A stretch of DNA of 64,000 nt from JAIVJM01 sp963816985. GTDB lineage: Bacteria; Acidobacteriota; Blastocatellia; Pyrinomonadales; Pyrinomonadaceae. The stretch covers positions 2,728,001-2,792,000 of the forward strand of contig CAWFMF010000004.1 in assembly GCA_963816985.1 (NCBI GenBank). The letters are read 5' to 3'. Below are positions 27,847 to 37,606 of this stretch, one piece after another. Both the position numbers and the translations under genes were made by a program. The number at the start of each line of letters is the position of its first letter. The first letter of the stretch is position 1. The notes beneath the pieces are model-generated. The model was not told the DNA's origin and ran no database searches. It worked only from the letters and a program-made list of their open reading frames with translations.

Positions 27847-28992
27847 ATGCAAGATTGGATCGCGTTGAACATGACGCCGGGCGTGGGGCCGCGGGCGGCG
27901 GCGAGGCTTTTGGAGCGCTTCGGGTCGGCGGCGGGCGTCTTCGGGGCGCTGAGGTCGGAGCTGGAGCGTCTGCGTCTGCGGCCCGAAGCGGTCGAGAGCA
28001 TCGCGCTCAAGGACAGGCACGAGGCCGCCGCCGAGGAGTTGGAGCGTTTGCGTGCGCTCGAAGGCGCGGACGTGCTCGTCTTAGACGACGGCGCGTACCC
28101 GGCGCTGTTGCGCGAGATAGCCGACCCGCCCTTGACGCTCTACGTGCGCGGCGCTTGGGAGGCGTGCTTCGAGTCGCCGTGCGTGGCGGTCGTCGGCTCG
28201 CGCCGCTGCTCGACCTACGGGCAGAACGTCTCCTTGATGCTCGGACGCGACCTCGCCGCGCGCGGCGTGACGGTCGTGTCGGGGCTCGCGCGCGGCATTG
28301 ACGCCGCCGCGCATCGTGGCGCGCTCGAAGCCGGGGGCCGCACCGTCGCCGTGCTGGGGACGGGCGTTGACGAAGTTTACCCGCGCGAGCACCGACGACT
28401 TGCCGCCGAGATTCTGGAGCGGGGCGGCGCGCTCGTCTCGCAGTTTCCTTTGGGGACGCCGCCCGTGGCCGAGAATTTTCCTTACCGCAACCGCATCATC
28501 AGCGGACTCAGCCTCGGCGCGGTGCTCGTCGAGGCGGCGGAGAATTCCGGCTCGCTCATCACGGCCCGCCTCGCTTTGGAGCAGGGCCGGGAGGTCTACG
28601 CCGTGCCCGGCAACATCACCTCGCGCAACTCGTTCGGGACGAACTATCTCATCAAGGGCGCGGGCGCAAAACTCGTCCAGACGTGGCAGGACATCGTCTC
28701 TGAATTCCCGCCCGACATCGCCGCGCGCATCCTCCCGCCGGAGCCATCGAAGAAGAAGAAGAGGACGGCGGCGGCTTCGTCATCAACGGTCGTCCCCGCG
28801 CTCCCCGAAGACATCTCGGACGGCGAGCGCGACGTATTGAAACTGCTTTCGGGCGACGAGCCCGCGCACATTGACGACCTCGCCGAGTCGAGCGGGATTT
28901 CAGTTCAAGCGTTGACGGGCGTGCTCCTCGGACTGGAGATGCGCGACCTCATCCGGCAACTGCCCGGCAGGTGCTTCGTCAGAAAGCTTTGA
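27847..28992 (+). CDS. dprA: DNA-processing protein DprA
   Basis: 381 residues. DprA loads RecA on incoming single-stranded DNA during natural transformation. An N-terminal helix-hairpin-helix region (NMTPGVGPRAAARLLERFG), the Rossmann core (VVGSRRCSTYGQ, VSGLARGIDAAAHRGAL, TVAVLGTGVDEVYP, FPYRNRIISGLS, PGNI) and a C-terminal winged-helix-like segment after a Lys-rich linker (ALTGVLLGLEMRDLIRQLPG). The start at 27847 follows a heptad hairpin without a Shine-Dalgarno sequence. A hairpin terminator follows the stop. Confidence 0.96.
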   Translation: MQDWIALNMTPGVGPRAAARLLERFGSAAGVFGALRSELERLRLRPEAVESIALKDRHEAAAEELERLRALEGADVLVLDDGAYPALLREIADPPLTLYVRGAWEACFESPCVAVVGSRRCSTYGQNVSLMLGRDLAARGVTVVSGLARGIDAAAHRGALEAGGRTVAVLGTGVDEVYPREHRRLAAEILERGGALVSQFPLGTPPVAENFPYRNRIISGLSLGAVLVEAAENSGSLITARLALEQGREVYAVPGNITSRNSFGTNYLIKGAGAKLVQTWQDIVSEFPPDIAARILPPEPSKKKKRTAAASSSTVVPALPEDISDGERDVLKLLSGDEPAHIDDLAESSGISVQALTGVLLGLEMRDLIRQLPGRCFVRKL

Positions 28993-29047
28993 AGGTGTGG
29001 AGACGAGAACCGGACGGCTTGTAAATGGGCGGGCCGCAAATGAGAGC

Positions 29048-29076
29048 GCCGCGCGGAGACTGACTCTCCGCGCGGC
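29048..29076. terminator. Bidirectional terminator hairpin between dprA and the metalloprotease gene
   Basis: A perfect 12-bp GC-rich stem (29048-29059 with 29065-29076) and a 5-nt loop, between two convergent genes. Confidence 0.8.
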
Positions 29077-29117
29077 CCTTATCGTGTCAGACGGTGGGCT
29101 CGACGCCCGCCGCCCCG

Positions 29118-31573
29118 TTAGTTCTGGCCGAAGCGCTGGCGGTACTCGATGGAGTCGAGGAAGCCCTGCATCATCTGCGCGCGGCGGGAGTCGCCGCCGT
29201 TGTCGTTGAGCTTCGTGAGCCAGAAGTTATAGCCGCCGTAGTTGGTGTCGGGCGCGTCGTTCGGGTTGCGCCGGAGGTAGCCGAAGAACTGCATGAGGAC
29301 GAAGGCCCGGTTGAACTCCGCGGTCGCGAAGTCCGCGTCTTCCGCCACCTTCCGCAAGACGCTCGCGCGGCCCGCAGGCGTGTTGTTCCCGGTCAACTCC
29401 TGCACGAGCGCGTCGCGCTCCGACGTGGAGAGCACGCCGCCAGCGTTGGTGTTGAGCGCGTCCACGAACTGTTCGGGCGCGACGCCCGCCCCGAAGGCGT
29501 TGGTGAAACGCTGCCGGGTGACGAAGTCGAGCGCGAAGGCCGTCTTGTTGGCTTCGAGCCGCGCGGGCCAGCCCGTTGTGCCGACGATGACATCCTTCCC
29601 GATCTTCTGCGTGTCGGGCAGGAACTCGTTGAGGCGGACGACCGGCACGGGGCGCTGAGGCTGAGGCTGACGGTCTCGCTCGGCTCGTCCAGCAGGTCGT
29701 TATTGACCGGGACGTTGAAGGTCTTGCTCGTCTCGCCGGCGGCGAAGCTGAGCGTGCCGGAGGCGGACGTGTAGTCAGGGCCGGCGGTCGCGGTGCCGTT
29801 CGAGGTCGCGTAGTTCACAGAGACCGCGCCATCGCTCCCAGCCATGCGGTTGACGGTGATGGCGACCGAGACGCCGTTCTCGCCGACGCTGTAGGCTGAA
29901 GTGCTGAACTGTAGAGTGCCGGGCGTCGGCGTGGGCGTCGGGGTCTGGGCCGCGCCCAGAGACCAGTTGAGCTTGACGGTGCCGTACTCGCCGTTCCAGC
30001 CGTCGACCGCGATGCGATAGACGGTGCCGACCGTCGCGTCGAACTGGACTTGGCTAGTGTTCGTGCCGTCCGCGACATCGTTGTTCTCGCAGTCGGGGCA
30101 AGCCCTCGTGACCGTGCTGACGCTGTCGCCCCTGTAGACGCCGAGCGTCGTGTCGAAGCTGCTGCCGTCGGTCGTGAAGGTGGCCGTGCCCGTCAGCGGT
30201 GCCGTCCAGGAGTACCAGACGGACTTGTCGCCGAGGAAGCCAGCCTGTAGGCCGCCCTGCGTGCTCAGCTCGTCGGGCTCGCGCGTGGCCCAGAAGCTCG
30301 TGCCGGTGACGGCGCCCGCGCCGCCCACGATCCGGAGCGACGAGGCGAAGTTGTCGTTGTTTGGGCGGGCGGGGTCGAAGACGACCGAGTAGCCGAGCAG
30401 GTCAGCGGCGCGGATGTCGTTCTCGGTGATGGTTCGGCGTAGGCTGCGCGAGATGGTCGGGTCCATGATGCCGATGTAGGGTCGCCCCGTCTGCAACAGG
30501 TCGTCCTTCCAATGGCTCGACTGGCGACCGTCGTCGGTGTCGCCCGCGGGCGGGCTGGGGCCCCCGGTCGAGAGGCTCAGCTCCTGCGCGGCGAAGGTGC
30601 CGGTGAAGTCGCCGAACATGACCTGCAGGCCGCCCTTCGTCAGGACGCGCGGGGCGGAGTCGAAGTTGGCGACGCTGGCCGTCGCGGGGCGGAAGCGGAA
30701 GAGATCCCAGACCGTGAGTATCGTGCTGTTGGAGCCGCCGCTGGCGGAGATGAAGCCGAGCGCGTGGCCGATCTCGTGCGTGGCGACCGCGTCGAAGTCG
30801 ATCTGCTCCATGCCTATTCCGTCCGCGGGGTCGAAGTCGAACTGCCCGCCGTTGTTGAAGTTCGAGTTGAAGCCGATCTGCGCGTCGGGGCCCTCGCCGG
30901 TGAGGAAGCCGATGGCGCGCGCGAGCGCAGTGGTCAGCCTGACGGTCGAAACTTGGACGATCTTCCCGTTGAACTCCGCCGGGACGGATGCGGACAGCGC
31001 GTTGTAGAGCTGCGCCTCGGAGTCCGTCGGATTCGAGGCGAGCAGCCGCTTGCGGACGGTCGAGAGCGTCGCATTGCCCGTCGCCGCGCCGGCCTGCCCG
31101 AGGATTCTCGGGTCGGAGTAGGGCTCGCCGAAGAAGGTCGGGCCGTAGTCGACGCTGAGCGTGACGGTGACGGGCGTCGAGATGATCGCCTCCCAGCGGT
31201 TGGCGGCGACGATGAAGGCGTTCTTGGCAGCCGGGTTCGCCTCAAGTTGGTCCGTGCCTTGCAGCACGATGGTGAGGCCAGCCGAGGCGAGGAGTTGTAC
31301 CCCCGTGGAATCAGCGGGCGCGTTCGCCACGAGCCGCTCGCCCACGCGGCGTAGAGGTGCGCCGTGGTAGATGACGTGTGTGCTGTCGGCCTTGCGCAGG
31401 CGCGCGCGCTCGGCCTCCGTCGCCTTACGGCAGACCGTCGCGCCGCCCTCGTCCTGAAAGAGTATGAAGGATTCGTCGGGGGCCGCCCCGAGGCCCGTCT
31501 GCGCGGTCGCAGTGGCGGAGAGCGTCAAGAGCAGAGACAGGAGGCGCGCAGCGAAGGTTATTTCTTTACGCAA
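29118..31573 (-). CDS. Secreted zinc metalloprotease with Calx-beta and partial DUF4214, frameshifted junction
   Basis: The start is placed at a TTG (31573) because GGAGG lies 6-7 bases upstream and the product begins with a signal peptide (LRKEITFAARLLSLLLTLS, cut after ATAQ). The catalytic motif HEIGHALGF lies near residue 265, zinc-binding of the HExxHxxGF kind. Then come a pre-peptidase-like beta domain and a Calx-beta unit (VGENGVSVAITVNRMAGSDG). At about 29650-29665 the frame breaks in mid Calx-beta (VSLSLSAP). The next frame carries only the second half of a DUF4214 domain (LNEFLPDTQKIGKDV to YRQRFGQN). Compared with related proteins the end of Calx-beta and the first half of DUF4214 are missing, so an internal deletion rather than a single-base error is likely. 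Confidence 0.75.
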
Positions 31574-31811
31574 ATCCGTCCTCCAGGCCCGCGACGAGAG
31601 CGGGCGGGCGTCAGCGACTCTCTTTTCCGCGCGGGGCGGCCCGCAGCCGCGCCCGCCGGGTGCGGCTGCGGGTAGTAGCATCACGCCGGGCGGTGGGACT
31701 TAGACGTTTGAATTTTCGCAGGCAGGATACTACACGCGGTCGGGCGGATGCCACCCGCAAGACTCGCAGATGAAGGCCCGGCGAGACGCCGCCGGAGCGG
31801 TGTGGAGACCC

Positions 31812-32753
31812 TCACGCGCGGGCCGCGTCGCCACGCTCGCGGGAGTGGCGTTTCGAGGATTGACGACGCTCGTAGAAAAACCCGGCGGTGTTCGCCAACT
31901 GCGTCCAGAGGAGCAACGCCGTCAACTTCGCGGCGCGAGTCTTCGGCGCGTGCGACGCGGGGGCGCGGAGCAGCTTGAGGTAAAAATCCCGGTCAGGTTT
32001 GAAAGGCGCGTGGCCTCGCGCGGCGCGGGCCGAGTGGAAGCGCCAGGCGCCTCGACCGTAGCCGAAGTGTTGTCGCCAGAGCGTGCGGAGCGTGAGCGGG
32101 TGCGCGTGGTGGACGACGGCTTCGGGCGCGTAGGCGAGCCGGAGACCTTTCGAGAGCCAGCGGTCGCAAATCTCACGGTCTTCCGACGTGCGGAAACTCT
32201 CGTCGAAGCCGCGCAGCTCGCGGAAGCCCGCGGCGGGGACGGCGAAGTTGTTCGAGGCGAAGAAACGCGCGTCTTCGGGGTCGGCGTTGAAGTGCGAGTA
32301 GACGACTTCGATGATCGTCTGGCTCGTCTCCGCGTAGAGGTTCCGCGGCAAGGCGTTCAAGGTGCGACCGCCGACGATGTGTTGCGGCTTGCTTTCAAAT
32401 GATGAGGCGAAGGCGCGCAGCCAGAAGGGGTCGGGCGCGCAGTCGTCGTCCGTGAAGGCGAGGAATTCTCCGCGCGCGTGCGACGCGCCGAAGTTGCGCG
32501 CCGCCGCCGGGCCTGCGTTCCGTTGAGAGTAGAGCTTTAAGTCCATCAACTCGCCGAACCGTGCGACGACGCCTGCGGGCGCGTCGGCGCTCCCGTCGTC
32601 AACGACAATCACCTCGAAACTGTCTCTCGGATAATCGAGTCGCGCGAGCGCGGCGAGACACGTGGAAAGCTGCGCGGGCCGCTCGTAGGTCGGCACGACG
32701 ATGGAGAAGAAGGGCAGTGCTTCTTCCTTCAACCCGAACGCTTCGTCCTTCAT
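31812..32753 (-). CDS. Glycosyltransferase family 2
   Basis: GT-A glycosyltransferase of 313 residues from the ATG at 32753, which overlaps the TGA of the flippase gene (ATGA). The long N-terminal extension in the same frame is the shadow of that gene. N-terminal SIVVPTYERPAQL, nucleotide-binding VIVVDDGS, the DxD-type FTDDDCAPDP, and the acceptor-side region RTSEDREICDRW. It transfers a sugar from a nucleotide donor to a growing glycan on the cytosolic face; donor and acceptor are unknown. It is the last gene of the glycan run. Confidence 0.9.
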   Translation of the reverse strand: MKDEAFGLKEEALPFFSIVVPTYERPAQLSTCLAALARLDYPRDSFEVIVVDDGSADAPAGVVARFGELMDLKLYSQRNAGPAAARNFGASHARGEFLAFTDDDCAPDPFWLRAFASSFESKPQHIVGGRTLNALPRNLYAETSQTIIEVVYSHFNADPEDARFFASNNFAVPAAGFRELRGFDESFRTSEDREICDRWLSKGLRLAYAPEAVVHHAHPLTLRTLWRQHFGYGRGAWRFHSARAARGHAPFKPDRDFYLKLLRAPASHAPKTRAAKLTALLLWTQLANTAGFFYERRQSSKRHSRERGDAARA

Positions 32754-34324
32754 AACAACCCGCCCGGCGCTTTGAGTCCCGCGCGGGGCCGCCGCCGCAT
32801 TAGCGAACGCGCCGCGCCTAACTCTTGAGCAGTGAACTCGCCTGAGACGAGCAGCCCGGCCAGCACGAAGACGAAAGCGGCGAGCAGCTTCGGGGCGAGC
32901 AGGAGTCCTTCGCCGGGCAGAAAGGCCATGAGCTTGTAGACCATGACGGAGACGAAGGCGCTGCGCCAGAGCGTCACGGCGGGCGGCGTGATTCGCCAGA
33001 GCTTGCGGACGAGTCCGACCGAGACGAGCGCCGCCGCGCAAGCCGTCGAAGCGGTGACGAAGGCCGCGCCGACCGCGCCCGCCTTCGGAATCAAAACGAG
33101 GTGGCCCGCCGCCGCGCAGGCGACGAGCGGCCCGGCGACGTAGAGCGTCCAGAGGGCTTTGCCCGCGGCGGCGAACACGCAGGACGTGACCGCCAACAGA
33201 AGGAGCGCGAGCGAGCCGTAGATGAGGAACCGCAGAGGGGCCGACGCCGACAAGAACTCCGCCCCGAAAATCGCGCCGACGATTTCAGTCGCGGCCCCGG
33301 CGGTGATGGTCGCGAGCGGCAGAAGAAGCAGGACGGCGCGCATCGCCTGTCGCGCGGTCTGCCTCGCCGCCTCTTCGTCGCCGTCGCGCAACGCGCGGCT
33401 CAGAGTCGAGAGCAGGACGGGCGCGAACGAGAAGGAGAAGAGGCTCGGCAGCAGCGCGAGGTTCTGCGCGACGCCGTAGACGCCCGCCTCCGCGCTCGTC
33501 CCGCCGAGCGCCTTGAGCATCATCAAGTCCAGACGGTTATAGAGGCTCACGCACAAAGCGGACGCGACGAGCGGCAGCGCGTAGACGAACAAACGCCGCG
33601 CCGTGTACGCGTCGCCGTTCTTTTGTCTCACTCGTCCGAAGAGACTCGGACGCGCGTAACGGCGGCAGACGAGGAGTTCGACAACCGAGGCGCAGATGCT
33701 CCCCCAGAGCGCGCCTTTGAGTGAGCCGCTGGCCTCGACGAAGATGACGACGAGCAGGAGCCTCGCCGTCCAGCGCGCCGCGCTGATGAAGGCGCGCTCG
33801 CGGAACAAGCCAGCGCCGACGATGAGGTTGCGGTGCGCCTGCGCCGCGCAGAAGAGCGGCACGTCGAGCGCGAGGAGTCTCAGATAGCTCGCCAGCTCAG
33901 GCTCGCCCAGAGCGGAGGCCACCGCCGGAGACGCGGCCCACAACAAGAGCGCGAGGCCGACGCCGACGATTGTGTAGAGCCTCAAGACCGCCGCGCCGAC
34001 CGACGCGTCCGCGCCCGTCTCGCCGGAGAGCTGAATGGCGGGCCTTGAGAGCGCCGCCGCGACGTTCGACTCGACCCACACGACGAGCGCGCACGCGAGA
34101 GTCCAGAGCCCGTAGCCTTCGGGGCCGAAGCGTCGGCTGAGGAACGCCGCCGTGGCGACGCCCACAGGGACGAGCAAAGCCTCCGCCGCGAAGATGCGCG
34201 CCGTGCCGCCGAACAACTCGCCGCGCCGCGCGCCGCTTAACTCGCCGCGCGACTCATCACGCGGTTCGTCGTGCGCCTCGCGCACACCGGCGTCGGTCTG
34301 AATCTTTGGGCTGGCGATGCTCAC
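32750..34324 (-). CDS. Polysaccharide flippase, Wzx/MATE-like
   Basis: Membrane protein of 524 residues from the GTG at 34324, whose GTGA overlaps the stop of the upstream glycosyltransferase. About 12-14 hydrophobic segments; conserved start RIFAAEALLVPVGVATAAFLSRRFGPEGYGLW and the internal LYNRLDLMMLKALGG are typical of the polysaccharide biosynthesis/export family. It would flip lipid-linked oligosaccharide across the inner membrane. The frame open further upstream to 34993 is Arg-rich shadow of the neighbouring gene. Confidence 0.9.
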   Translation of the reverse strand: MSIASPKIQTDAGVREAHDEPRDESRGELSGARRGELFGGTARIFAAEALLVPVGVATAAFLSRRFGPEGYGLWTLACALVVWVESNVAAALSRPAIQLSGETGADASVGAAVLRLYTIVGVGLALLLWAASPAVASALGEPELASYLRLLALDVPLFCAAQAHRNLIVGAGLFRERAFISAARWTARLLLVVIFVEASGSLKGALWGSICASVVELLVCRRYARPSLFGRVRQKNGDAYTARRLFVYALPLVASALCVSLYNRLDLMMLKALGGTSAEAGVYGVAQNLALLPSLFSFSFAPVLLSTLSRALRDGDEEAARQTARQAMRAVLLLLPLATITAGAATEIVGAIFGAEFLSASAPLRFLIYGSLALLLLAVTSCVFAAAGKALWTLYVAGPLVACAAAGHLVLIPKAGAVGAAFVTASTACAAALVSVGLVRKLWRITPPAVTLWRSAFVSVMVYKLMAFLPGEGLLLAPKLLAAFVFVLAGLLVSGEFTAQELGAARSLMRRRPRAGLKAPGGLL

Positions 34325-35301
34325 TCGCAGAGTTCCTCGCGACGGTCGCGCGCGGCGAGGAAACGCTCGCGGTGGAATTCCATGTCGGAGAGTTTCGCCA
34401 TCGCGCCGCCGGGGCCGAAGGCGTACCCGGCAGCCTCGCCCGCGCCGTCGAAGATGAGGCTGACGATGAGCGCGGGCAAAAGTCGCGGCCATATGCGCCG
34501 CGTCGGCCCGCGCCTGAGCATCTCGCGCGCGATGCGCGTGCAGCGCACGAAGGGGATGAGCGGCGAGGCGGCGGTGAAGAGAGCCCTGCGCCACGCGGGC
34601 CACTCGCGCGCGCGCGACGCGGCGAAGAGCCGACCGCCGTTGAAGCGGAGCGTCAGAGAGGGCAGCGGCTCGGAGAAATTCTGGTGGAAGACCCGCGCCT
34701 TCGGTTCGAGGTAGAGCGCGTGCCCCTTCGCGCGCAAATCCCAGTGCAAAACGCTCTCGGCTTCGAGCATCGCTTCGAGCCGCTCGCCGTAGGCGATGAG
34801 CGCTTCGCGCTTGTAAGAGCCGTTGTGTCCGGGCAGGTGCTCGCGCTCTCCGCCCTCCGAGGGTTCGAGCCACGGCGCGTACTCGACGAGCAGGTTGGCC
34901 CAGCTCGTCACGCTGCGCGGGTTGGCGTTCGACATCACCGGCCCGACCGCCGCCCAACTCTCCCGGTGACGCACGACGAGCGCCTCGGCCCAACCCGGCG
35001 CGGGGTACGCGTGGTCTTCGACCAGGGCCACGACCCGCGCCGTCGCCGCGCGCACGCCCGCCGCCCGCGCCCGCGCCGTCGAAGTGAAGGGGCCGACTTC
35101 GACGATCATGTGACTGTGGAAGCCGTCCAAAGCTTTCTCATCGAGCGAGAGACTTGCAGCCGACGGCGCGACGAGCACGACCTCCAATTGGCCGCACACG
35201 TTCTGTGCCCGCAAGTGCCGGACGGTCTTCCGCACCGTCTCAAAGTCGTCGGGCGTAATGACGACGACGGACATTTCGGGCGTCAACCTTCCCCGGCTCA
35301 T
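34321..35301 (-). CDS. Glycosyltransferase family 2-like, paralogue of the next gene
   Basis: 326 residues. N-terminal EMSVVVITPDDFETV, ALVEDHAYPAPGW in the place of the metal-binding motif (Glu-Asp-His), the conserved VGPVMSNANPRSVTSWA block, then HLPGHNGSYKREAL and a C-terminal pair of hydrophobic segments (AWRRALFTAASPLIPFV, PALIVSLIFDGAGEAAGYA). Its ATG overlaps the stop of the upstream gene and its TGA overlaps the flippase start. It is about half identical in key blocks to the broken gene upstream, so the two arose by tandem duplication. Sugar specificity is unknown. Confidence 0.88.
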   Translation of the reverse strand: MSRGRLTPEMSVVVITPDDFETVRKTVRHLRAQNVCGQLEVVLVAPSAASLSLDEKALDGFHSHMIVEVGPFTSTARARAAGVRAATARVVALVEDHAYPAPGWAEALVVRHRESWAAVGPVMSNANPRSVTSWANLLVEYAPWLEPSEGGEREHLPGHNGSYKREALIAYGERLEAMLEAESVLHWDLRAKGHALYLEPKARVFHQNFSEPLPSLTLRFNGGRLFAASRAREWPAWRRALFTAASPLIPFVRCTRIAREMLRRGPTRRIWPRLLPALIVSLIFDGAGEAAGYAFGPGGAMAKLSDMEFHRERFLAARDRREELCE

Positions 35302-36345
35302 ACCATCACCCCCTCGTCGGAAAAAATCAGCTCGTCCTCGGCGGCGAGCGCCGCACGGTCTTCGTCGGTGACGTGTCTCCTGCGCTTCATCTCATAGAAA
35401 GAGTAGTGCCGCTCGGCGTCGCCCGCGCCGAAGGCGTACCCGGCGGCTTCGCCGACGGCGTGCGGGACGAGCCCCGCGAACATCGCCGGGAGGATGCGCG
35501 GCAGCAAACCCTTCCGCCCGTTCGTCCCGTAAACCTTCGGCAGCGTCCGCCACAGACGCACCAGCGGAATCAGAGGCCCGCCGCCGACGTACAGGAGCCG
35601 CCGCCACACAGACCAACGCTCCTGCCGCGCGCGCGCCGCGCCGTAGAGCCGCCCGCCCCAGAACGTGTGCCGCACCCACGATGACAGGCGCGAGATGTTC
35701 ACGTGCGAGGTGCGCGCGTCGGCCTCGAAGTAGAGGCCGTGCCCGCGCGCCCGAAGGTCTGCGAGCAGCAGTCCTTCGACGGCAAGCAGTCGGGGCAGCT
35801 CTTCACCATACTTCAACAGAAGGTCGCGCCGGTAAGAGACGTTATGCCACGGCAGACTGTGTGCCTCGCCCGGACTGGCGGGCGCGAGACAGCAGCCGTA
35901 GTTCAAGTAGAGTCCCGCCCAGCTCACCATGCTCAGAGGGTTGGCGTTCGACATCAAAGGCCCGACCGCCGCCCACCCTTCGCGGTGCGCCGCGAGCAGG
36001 AGCGCGGCCCATTCCGGCTCCGGGTAGCAATGGTCTTCGGCGAAGGCGACGTAGGGCGCGCTCGCCTCCCGGATGCCCAGAACCTTCGCGCGCGAGACCG
36101 TCCGTGATCTCCCCCACCTCGACGACGCGCACACTCCGGAAGCCTCCATGACTTCATGCTCGACCAGTCCGAGGACTTGCCCTCGAAGGCGCGACGATGA
36201 TGAGTTCCAGCCGCCTGCGAATCGTGCTGCGCACCGCAGGTGTCCGACCGTCTCGAAGTCGTCGGGCGTGATAGACGACGACGGACATTTCGGGCGTCAC
36301 GATAAGCACGGACATCTCTGCTGCTTGTTCCAACGTCACGCGGCT
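35298..36345 (-). pseudogene. Glycosyltransferase family 2-like, N-terminal part broken by several frameshifts
   Basis: From about 36085 to 35298 the frame is open and parallels the downstream paralogue (APYVAFAEDHCYPEPEW, GPLMSNANPLSMVSWAGLYL, LPWHNVSYRRDLL). Upstream, pieces of the expected N-terminus occur in different frames: MSVLIVTPEMSVVV, then TPDDFETV after a one-base shift near 36270, then LELIIVAPS, then VRVVEVGEI near 36115-36130. At least three indels are needed to restore the family sequence. The EMSV/VTPE words at the start are also duplicated. This many lesions in 250 bases suggests real decay, though poor local assembly is possible. A start at an internal Met would give a protein lacking the nucleotide-binding strand. 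Confidence 0.72.
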
Positions 36346-36364
36346 TCTCCACTCCGGCACAAGC

Positions 36365-36506
36365 GATTCACAGGATGGACAGGAGGAAAGACAAATGATG
36401 AATGCGGAATGATGAATGATGAATAAAGACCGGTCGTCTTTTCTTCATTCATCATTCCGCACTCATCATTCATCATTTCTTCCTTATCCTGTTCATCCTG
36501 TGAATC
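36365..36506. repeat. Heptad hairpin, compound, long arms
   Basis: Left arm about 36365-36423 and right arm about 36441-36506. The outer part uses CAGGATG/CATCCTG words and the inner part GAATGAT/ATCATTC heptads. The arms differ by unit copy number, so the pairing is imperfect. It separates the MocA gene from the broken glycosyltransferase gene. Confidence 0.88.
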
Positions 36507-36517
36507 TCCGCTCATTT

Positions 36518-37606
36518 TCACACCCCTCTGGCGGCGGCGACTTCGCGGCGCTCGTTGAGCTTCACGGCCCGCCCCGTCCCGCTCGCCTCCATCGCCGCGA
36601 GCACGATTTCGAGCGCGCGCCTGCCGTCTTCGAGCGTGCTCTCCGAAGGCTTGTCTTCGAGAATCGCGTCGGCGAAGTGTCGCCACTCCCCGGCGTAAGT
36701 GGCCACGTAGTCGCCGCCGCGCTTCAACTGCCCGACGAGCCGGGGCAGCTCACGAAGCGTCCGCTTCAACTGGCCCGCGCGCGTCCCCAACGAGCCGGGA
36801 TACTGTCTGAGAGAGAATCGCTCCATCCCGTCGGCGCGGTAGCAGGCGACGCGCAGCCAGCCGCGCTCGCCGTAAATCTCTATCTCGTGATTCTCGCCCG
36901 TGCCTTCCGAGAAGGCCGAGACTATCTGCGCGCCGCCGACGGTGCGCGCCGCGAGCGTCGCCGTCTCGTCCGGCGGAGGGCTCGAAGCATAGACCTCTTC
37001 GACTTCATCCGTGAGCAGAAAGCGGAGCAGGTCGAAGTGGTGCGTGCCGAGTTCGAAGAGGACGCCGCCGCCCGTCTCGCGCGTCTTGCGCCACTCCGCG
37101 AAATCGTCGCCGAGACGTATCCCGCTCGTGAAGATCGTGCGGACGAGTTTGACGCGGCCCAGTTCTCCGCTTCGGATGCGCCCGCGCGCCTCACGCGCCA
37201 GACGATGCCAGCGCATGTTGAAGCCGACCATCACCTTGAGAGACCCGTCGGCGTTGGCCCGCTCCGCAAGCAAGTCGCACTCTTCCAACTTGAGCGCGAG
37301 CGGCTTCTCGACGAACGTGTGCTTGCCCGCCGCGAGCGCCGCGAGCGCAATCTCGGCGTGCCACTCCGGCGGCACGCAGACCGCCACGGCATCCACGCCG
37401 CCGCCCTCAATCAACTCTCGATAATCACGGTAACGCCGCTCGACGCCGAACCCATCGGCGACGCGTCCGAGCCGCGCGTCGTCAACATCCGACAACGCGA
37501 CGACGACGATGCCTCGCGCCTGACGAAGCGCGGGCAGGTGTCGAAGCTCCGTCACGCGCCCGCAGCCGACGATGCCCAGACGGACTTTATGAACACGAGC
37601 TGTCAT
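36518..37606 (-). CDS. Gfo/Idh/MocA family NAD(P)-dependent oxidoreductase
   Basis: 362 residues. N-terminal Rossmann fold (LGIVGCGRVTELRHLP), VCVPPEWHAEIALAALAAG, the family motif FVEKPLAL and, further on, ELGTHHFDLLRFLL. The family oxidises or reduces sugars and their nucleotide derivatives. In a glycan gene run it probably modifies a nucleotide-sugar. Its ATG overlaps the stop of the membrane transferase gene upstream (ATGA). The substrate is unknown. Confidence 0.9.
   Translation of the reverse strand: MTARVHKVRLGIVGCGRVTELRHLPALRQARGIVVVALSDVDDARLGRVADGFGVERRYRDYRELIEGGGVDAVAVCVPPEWHAEIALAALAAGKHTFVEKPLALKLEECDLLAERANADGSLKVMVGFNMRWHRLAREARGRIRSGELGRVKLVRTIFTSGIRLGDDFAEWRKTRETGGGVLFELGTHHFDLLRFLLTDEVEEVYASSPPPDETATLAARTVGGAQIVSAFSEGTGENHEIEIYGERGWLRVACYRADGMERFSLRQYPGSLGTRAGQLKRTLRELPRLVGQLKRGGDYVATYAGEWRHFADAILEDKPSESTLEDGRRALEIVLAAMEASGTGRAVKLNERREVAAARGV

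Noticed and set aside
34325..34993. 223-residue N-terminal extension of the flippase
   Set aside because: It overlaps the glycosyltransferase gene completely and is Arg-rich shadow; the GTG at 34324 overlaps that gene's stop in the usual way.
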